From Neptuniibacter sp. 1_MG-2023 (lineage in GTDB: Bacteria; Pseudomonadota; Gammaproteobacteria; Pseudomonadales; Balneatricaceae): a stretch of 64,000 nt of DNA. Location: the NCBI RefSeq assembly GCF_030547185.1, contig NZ_JAUOQR010000003.1, positions 273,285 to 337,284 on the forward strand. The letters are read 5' to 3'. The position numbers and the translations under genes were made by a program. The notes under the pieces were generated by a model. It made no database searches and was not told where the DNA came from. It saw only the letters and a program-made list of their open reading frames with translations. Positions 59,465 through 64,000 of this stretch are shown in pieces (positions within the stretch are counted from its first letter, which is position 1; every line of letters begins with the position of its first letter).

Positions 59465-62068
59465 ATGAAATACATGACAAGCGCTGAAATTCGCCAAGCT
59501 TTTTTAGAATATTTTAATAAGCAGGGCCATGAAATTGTAGCAAGTAGCTCACTAATTCCTGCCAATGATCCTACATTGATGTTTACCAATGCAGGAATGG
59601 TTCAGTTTAAAGATGTTTTCCTTGGTAGCGATAAACGTAGTTATTCGCGTGCTACTAGTTCTCAGCGTTGTGTGCGTGCTGGTGGTAAGCATAATGACTT
59701 GGAAAATGTGGGCTATACCGCTCGCCATCATACATTTTTTGAGATGTTGGGTAATTTTAGCTTTGGTGACTATTTTAAGCGTGATGCTATTCAGTTTGCT
59801 TGGAGCTTTCTCACTGAAGTGATGGGGCTGCCAAAAGAGCGATTATGGGTCACGGTCCATCATTCAGATGCTGAAGCTGAGAAAATTTGGAAAGATGAGA
59901 TCGGTGTTGATCCTGAGCGTTTTTCTAAATTGGATGAAGATAATTTTTGGTCTATGGGCGATACCGGTCCTTGCGGTCCTTGTACTGAGATCTTTTTTGA
60001 TCATGGTGATGATGTTTGGGGTGGACCTCCAGGCAGCCCTGAAGAAGATGGTGATCGTTACATCGAAATCTGGAACGTTGTATTTATGCAATACAACCGC
60101 AGTGCTGACGGTGAAATGACGCCGTTACCTAAGCCATCCGTTGATACGGGGATGGGTTTAGAACGTATCGCGGCGATCATGCAGGGCGTTCATTCAAACT
60201 ATGAGATTGATTTGTTTCAGAGCTTACTTAAGTCAACGGCAGAGGCTGTAGGCGTGAGTGATCTTGATAATAAATCATTACGTGTAATTGCCGATCATAT
60301 TCGTTCTTGTTCGTTTCTTATTGTTGATGGTGTTTTGCCTTCTAACGAAGGTGCCGGTTATGTATTGCGACGTATTATCCGTCGCGCTGTTCGTCACGGT
60401 AATAAGTTGGGGGCAAGTGGTCCTTTCTTTAATCAATTAGTGGCAGCGCTTGTTAAGGAAATGGGCGAAGCCTATCCCGAATTAAAAGAGAAACAGTCTC
60501 AAGTGGAGCGCGTTCTTCTGAAAGAGGAAGAGCAGTTCGCGAAGACGTTAGATCACGGTATGCGTTTACTACAGGAAGCGATTGAGCAGTTAGATGGCTC
60601 AGAAATTCCAGGTGAAACGATCTTTAAGTTATATGACACTTATGGTTTCCCATTTGACTTAACTGCCGATGTTGCACGTGAACATGAGCTAAGTGTTGAT
60701 GAAGCAGGTTTTGAGCGGGCAATGGAAGCCCAGCGTGAACGTGCGCGTGCAGCTGGAAAGTTCTCAGTAGATTATAACGATGCGATCCGTCTTGACGGTT
60801 CGACTGACTTTACTGGCTATGAACGATTGAATGATTCAGCCACAGTTGTTGCGTTATTTTCTGACGGAAGTGAAGTGCAGCAGCTTGCTGAAGGTCAGCA
60901 GGGTGTTGTTGTGCTGGATAAAACACCGTTCTACGCTGAATCGGGTGGTCAAGTAGGTGATAGCGGCATTTTAACGTCAAATACTGCTCGTTTTGATGTG
61001 GCTGACTGCACTAAAGAGGGTAAAAATCACCTCCATCATGGTGTATTAACGTCAGGTTCATTGACTGTAGGTGATCATATTTCACCAGAAGTAGACGCGG
61101 TACGCCGTCAAGCGATTGCCTTGAATCATTCAGCTACCCATCTATTGCATGCGGCACTTTCCACTGTATTGGGAGACCATGTGCAGCAAAAAGGCTCTCT
61201 TAATGATGATGAGCGTTTGCGCTTTGATTTTTCTCATTTTGAAGCGATGACGGCTGAGCAGATAAGTGAAGTTGAGCGTCTTGTTAATGAGCAGATTCGC
61301 CGGAATTCAGAAGTTGTTACTGAAATCATGGCAATAGATGCAGCTAAAGAGAAAGGCGCAGCGGCATTGTTCGGTGAAAAATACGATGAGACCGTTAGAG
61401 TCCTATCTATGGGAGGGGATTTCTCCATCGAGCTTTGTGGTGGTACTCATGCTAAGCGTACTGGTGATATAGGTTTATTAAAAATCGTATCTGAAAGCGG
61501 TGTGGCTGCAGGCGTTAGACGTATTGAAGCGGTCACAGGTGCAGGGGCTTTTAACTGGTTGAACGAAACAGATTTAACTTTGTCTACTGTTTCAGCGTTA
61601 GTTAAAGGTTCGCGCGAATCTGTTATTGATAAAGTTAAAGGTTTGTCTGAGCGAAATCGTCAGTTAGAAAAAGAGCTGGAGCAATTGAAAGCTAAATTGG
61701 CTTCTGCGGCGGGCTCAGATCTTCTTGGTTCTGCAATCGAGGTCAATGGCGTTAAAGTGCTTGCGGCTCAATTAGAAGGTGTAGAAGCCAAAGCACTACG
61801 TGACACGATTGATCAGTTGAAAAACAAATTAGGTAGTGGCGTGGTCGTATTAGCTACTGTGCAGGATGGAAAGATCGCTTTAGCAGCCGGTGTTACTAAA
61901 GAACTGACAAGCCAAATTAAAGCGGGCGATATCATCAAAGACCTGACGGGTAAAATTGGTGGTAAAGGCGGTGGTCGTCCTGATTTTGCGCAGGGTGGTG
62001 GTACGGATTTAAATGCATTGTCTGCTGCGCTTGATTCAGTAGAAGATCTTGTTAAGGCAGCGGTTTAA
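59465..62068 (+). CDS. alaS: Alanyl-tRNA synthetase
   Basis: A class II synthetase of about 867 residues. Motif 2/3 regions include [19 protein letters not shown] and [17 protein letters not shown]. The editing domain has [12 protein letters not shown] (HxxxH) and the zinc-linked [16 protein letters not shown] coiled coil (around 710-745) precedes the C-Ala domain rich in glycine ([16 protein letters not shown]). The start may be ATG 59465 or ATG 59474; both lack a strong ribosome site. Much longer starts look wrong. Confidence 0.96.
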   Translation: MKYMTSAEIRQAFLEYFNKQGHEIVASSSLIPANDPTLMFTNAGMVQFKDVFLGSDKRSYSRATSSQRCVRAGGKHNDLENVGYTARHHTFFEMLGNFSFGDYFKRDAIQFAWSFLTEVMGLPKERLWVTVHHSDAEAEKIWKDEIGVDPERFSKLDEDNFWSMGDTGPCGPCTEIFFDHGDDVWGGPPGSPEEDGDRYIEIWNVVFMQYNRSADGEMTPLPKPSVDTGMGLERIAAIMQGVHSNYEIDLFQSLLKSTAEAVGVSDLDNKSLRVIADHIRSCSFLIVDGVLPSNEGAGYVLRRIIRRAVRHGNKLGASGPFFNQLVAALVKEMGEAYPELKEKQSQVERVLLKEEEQFAKTLDHGMRLLQEAIEQLDGSEIPGETIFKLYDTYGFPFDLTADVAREHELSVDEAGFERAMEAQRERARAAGKFSVDYNDAIRLDGSTDFTGYERLNDSATVVALFSDGSEVQQLAEGQQGVVVLDKTPFYAESGGQVGDSGILTSNTARFDVADCTKEGKNHLHHGVLTSGSLTVGDHISPEVDAVRRQAIALNHSATHLLHAALSTVLGDHVQQKGSLNDDERLRFDFSHFEAMTAEQISEVERLVNEQIRRNSEVVTEIMAIDAAKEKGAAALFGEKYDETVRVLSMGGDFSIELCGGTHAKRTGDIGLLKIVSESGVAAGVRRIEAVTGAGAFNWLNETDLTLSTVSALVKGSRESVIDKVKGLSERNRQLEKELEQLKAKLASAAGSDLLGSAIEVNGVKVLAAQLEGVEAKALRDTIDQLKNKLGSGVVVLATVQDGKIALAAGVTKELTSQIKAGDIIKDLTGKIGGKGGGRPDFAQGGGTDLNALSAALDSVEDLVKAAV

Positions 62069-62089
62069 TCTGCTCGTAGGGTATTAATT

Positions 62090-63331
62090 ATGGCGCTGTA
62101 TGTACAAAAATACGGTGGTACATCCGTAGGTAGTGTTGAGCGGATTGAAGCTGTGGCTGAAAAAGTACAAGGCTTCAAGCAGCAGGGGCATGACATTGTT
62201 GTTGTTGTGTCTGCGATGAGTGGTGAAACTAATCGTCTTATCGGCTTAGCTAAAGAGATACAACCGCAAACACCAAATCCTCGTGAGATGGATGTGCTGC
62301 TCTCTACAGGTGAGCAGGTAACTATAGCTCTACTCTGTATGGCGCTAGAGAAAAGAGGCGTTCCTGCGCGTTCTTATACGGGTAGTCAGGTTAAAATTCT
62401 GACTGATTCTTCCCATATGAAAGCGCGGATAGAGGATATAGAAGTCTCATCTATGCAAGCTGATTTAGCTGAGGGGCGTGTCATTGTTGTTGCCGGTTTC
62501 CAAGGTGTTGATGTTGACGGCAATATCACGACTTTAGGTCGCGGTGGTTCTGATACGACGGGTGTTGCGCTAGCTGCGGCATTAAAAGCTGATGAATGTC
62601 AGATCTATACGGACGTTGATGGCGTATACACTACCGATCCTAGAGTTGTTAGTGGGGCGCAGCGCTTAGATGTGATTACCTTTGAAGAGATGCTAGAGAT
62701 GGCCAGTCTTGGTTCAAAGGTGTTACAGATTCGTGCAGTTGAGTTTGCTGGGAAGTATAAGGTTCCTTTGAGGGTGCTGCATAGTTTTCAAGATGGGCCA
62801 GGTACGTTGATTACCATAGAGGATGAGTCAACCGTGGAAAAACCAATTATTTCAGGCATTGCGTTTAATCGTGATGAAGCAAAACTAACCGTTATGGGGG
62901 TGCCTGATATACCAGGTGTGGCTTCCAAAATATTAGGTCCAGTTAGTCGTGCAAATATAGAAGTTGATGTGATCGTGCAGAATGTTGCTGCGGATAACAC
63001 AACGGATTTTACTTTCACTGTGCATCGCAATGATTACGATGTTGCGCGTAGCGTGCTTGAGAAGGCCTCAGAGGCGCTTGGGGCCCGTGAGGTGGTGGGA
63101 GATAACAAAATTGCCAAAGTTTCTATTGTGGGCGTTGGTATGCGCTCTCATGCGGGAGTGGCAAGTAAAATGTTTGATGCTTTGGCAGAAGAGAATATTA
63201 ATATTCAGATGATATCTACCTCTGAAATTAAGGTTTCTGTTGTTATTGCTGAGAAATATCTAGAACTGGCGGTACGTGCTTTGCACTCTGTTTTTGAGCT
63301 AGATGCGAACAACTCTGTAAGTGAAAAATAG
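62090..63331 (+). CDS. lysC: Aspartate kinase
   Basis: A 413-residue monofunctional aspartokinase of the Pseudomonas type. The amino-acid-kinase domain starts YVQKYGGTSVGSVERIE, with LGRGGSDTTGVALAAAL for phosphate binding and CQIYTDVDGVYTTDPRVV. Two ACT domains (about residues 265-410) bind lysine or threonine for feedback control. It phosphorylates aspartate for lysine, threonine, methionine and diaminopimelate synthesis. It follows alaS by 21 bases. Confidence 0.96.
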   Translation: MALYVQKYGGTSVGSVERIEAVAEKVQGFKQQGHDIVVVVSAMSGETNRLIGLAKEIQPQTPNPREMDVLLSTGEQVTIALLCMALEKRGVPARSYTGSQVKILTDSSHMKARIEDIEVSSMQADLAEGRVIVVAGFQGVDVDGNITTLGRGGSDTTGVALAAALKADECQIYTDVDGVYTTDPRVVSGAQRLDVITFEEMLEMASLGSKVLQIRAVEFAGKYKVPLRVLHSFQDGPGTLITIEDESTVEKPIISGIAFNRDEAKLTVMGVPDIPGVASKILGPVSRANIEVDVIVQNVAADNTTDFTFTVHRNDYDVARSVLEKASEALGAREVVGDNKIAKVSIVGVGMRSHAGVASKMFDALAEENINIQMISTSEIKVSVVIAEKYLELAVRALHSVFELDANNSVSEK

Positions 63332-63473
63332 AACTTATAGTGAGAAGCTAGTCTATAGTTAGGTTAGCGTTATTATATGGGCAGCGTATTGGCAGGGTAT
63401 TGGATGAATGCCGGTGTGTAGGTTGTTTTTTTTGAGCAAGCTGGCCTTGGATGTACAAAGGAGATTCTAAAGC

Positions 63474-63659
63474 ATGTTAATTCTTACTCGTCGTGTAGGC
63501 GAAACTTTAATGGTTGGTGACGAAGTCACTGTTACAGTCCTTGGTGTGAAGGGTAATCAGGTTCGTATAGGTGTAAATGCGCCTAAAGATGTGTCTGTTC
63601 ACCGGGAAGAAATCTATCAGCGTATCCAGCGTGAGAAGGAAGAAGAGGGAAATCAGTAA
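63474..63659 (+). CDS. csrA: Carbon storage regulator CsrA (RsmA)
   Basis: A 61-residue RNA-binding dimer that represses or stabilises mRNAs at GGA sites. The whole family pattern is visible: [40 protein letters not shown] and REEIYQRIQ. Arg44-type residues for RNA contact are kept (VHREEIY). AAAGGAG precedes the start; this GGA near the start might also let CsrA bind its own mRNA. The alaS-lysC-csrA-tRNA order is common in the gammaproteobacteria. Confidence 0.97.
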   Translation: MLILTRRVGETLMVGDEVTVTVLGVKGNQVRIGVNAPKDVSVHREEIYQRIQREKEEEGNQ

Positions 63660-63677
63660 TAAATTTCAAATCTTTTC

Positions 63678-63712
63678 TTTCCTTTTTAAAATCAGTTAGG
63701 TATATTACGCGC
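63678..63712 (+). promoter_or_regulatory. Probable tRNA operon promoter
   Basis: TATATT at 63701-63706 is a good -10, followed by a GC-rich discriminator (ACGCGCC) of the kind found at stringently controlled stable RNA promoters. The -35 is not clear. Transcription would start about 7 bases before tRNA-Ser. Confidence 0.45.
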
Positions 63713-63719
63713 CGTTGTT

Positions 63720-63809
63720 GGTGAGCTGGCCGAGTGGCTGAAGGCGCGCCCCTGCTAAGGGCGTATAGGAGAAATCTTATCTAGGGTTCGAATCCCTAGC
63801 TCACCGCCA
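63720..63809 (+). tRNA. tRNA-Ser (GCT)
   Basis: Acceptor GGTGAGC (63720-63726) pairs with GCTCACC (63799-63805); discriminator G and an encoded CCA end at 63809. The anticodon loop reads CTGCTAA, giving anticodon GCT for AGC/AGU serine codons. The long variable arm (TATAGGAGAAATCTTATC region) is typical for serine, and the T arm holds GGTTCGAATCC. Confidence 0.97.
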
Positions 63810-63818
63810 TTTGATTAA

Positions 63819-63895
63819 GCGCCCGTAGCTCAGCTGGATAGAGTACCTGGCTACGAACCAGGCGGTCAGAGGTTCGAATCCTCTCGGGCGCGCCA
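63819..63895 (+). tRNA. tRNA-Arg (ACG)
   Basis: Acceptor GCGCCCG (63819-63825) pairs with CGGGCGC (63885-63891), with discriminator G and CCA to 63895. The anticodon stem CTGG/CCAG surrounds loop CTACGAA, anticodon ACG, whose A34 becomes inosine through TadA to read CGU, CGC and CGA. It follows tRNA-Ser by 9 bases. Confidence 0.97.
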
Positions 63896-63925
63896 ATCAA
63901 ATACAACGGTCTTACTTTTTGGAAT

Positions 63926-64000
63926 GCGCCCGTAGCTCAGCTGGATAGAGTACCTGGCTACGAACCAGGCGGTCAGAGGTTCGAATCCTCTCGGGCGCGC
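63926..64000 (+). tRNA. tRNA-Arg (ACG), second copy, cut by the window end
   Basis: The sequence is identical to the preceding tRNA-Arg as far as it can be seen, from GCGCCCG (63926-63932) to CGGGCGC, discriminator G and the first C of CCA. The last two bases lie outside the window. The 30-base spacer is unrelated to the first, so this is a tandem gene duplication in one tRNA operon. Confidence 0.95.

Overview
The window looks like ordinary chromosome from a marine gammaproteobacterium of the Oceanospirillales/Pseudomonadales type. The evidence is the gene order (rpsB to accA; eno-ftsB-truD-surE-pcm-nlpD-rpoS; mutS; pncC-recA-recX-alaS-lysC-csrA-tRNA), a FabY-type ketoacyl synthase, and flagellar H-ring genes (flgT/flgO/flgP). 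Base composition is about 42-48 % G+C by eye. No species can be named from this alone.

Layout. 1-4860: a possible structured RNA with a terminator, then a CPA2 cation/proton antiporter with a UspE-like stress protein, and a K+/H+ antiporter (NhaP2/CvrA), all on the minus strand. 4858-7078: a gene-poor stretch with a nested palindrome, followed by an incomplete arsenic pair (arsH, arsC). 7203-13735: a G+C-richer accessory block made of a LysR regulator, a divergent MFS exporter, an LLM flavin oxidoreductase, an aldo-keto reductase, a zinc-less MDR reductase and an Old Yellow Enzyme, with a small monooxygenase-like protein downstream. It looks like a transferred electrophile/carbonyl detoxification operon. 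14227-19021: prfC, a TatD-type hydrolase, an unknown lipoprotein and fabY. 19240-22548: a YiaD-like OmpA lipoprotein and flgT/flgOP. 22585-26409: a DUF1244 protein, glnD and map, reading leftwards.

26654-44206 is the classical translation/envelope/lipid supercluster: rpsB, tsf, pyrH, frr, uppS, cdsA, rseP, bamA, skp, lpxD, fabZ, lpxA, lpxB, rnhB, dnaE, accA. It is followed by tilS, pyrG, eno, ftsB, truD, surE, pcm, a DUF368 (PopT-type) undecaprenyl-phosphate translocase, nlpD and rpoS. mutS is convergent to rpoS. Then come pncC, a LexA-boxed recA, recX, alaS, lysC, csrA, tRNA-Ser(GCT) and two identical tRNA-Arg(ACG), the last cut by the window end.

Most notable observation: the MEP isoprenoid genes that normally sit in these clusters are all missing, with the flanking genes joined tightly. 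dxr is absent from both of its usual positions (frr/uppS and cdsA/rseP), and ispD-ispF are absent between ftsB and truD (3-base gap). Either they have moved, or this lineage makes isopentenyl diphosphate by another route such as mevalonate. UppS and PopT in the same window show that the undecaprenyl-phosphate cycle itself is kept. I saw no CRISPR array, insertion sequence, prophage or toxin-antitoxin locus.
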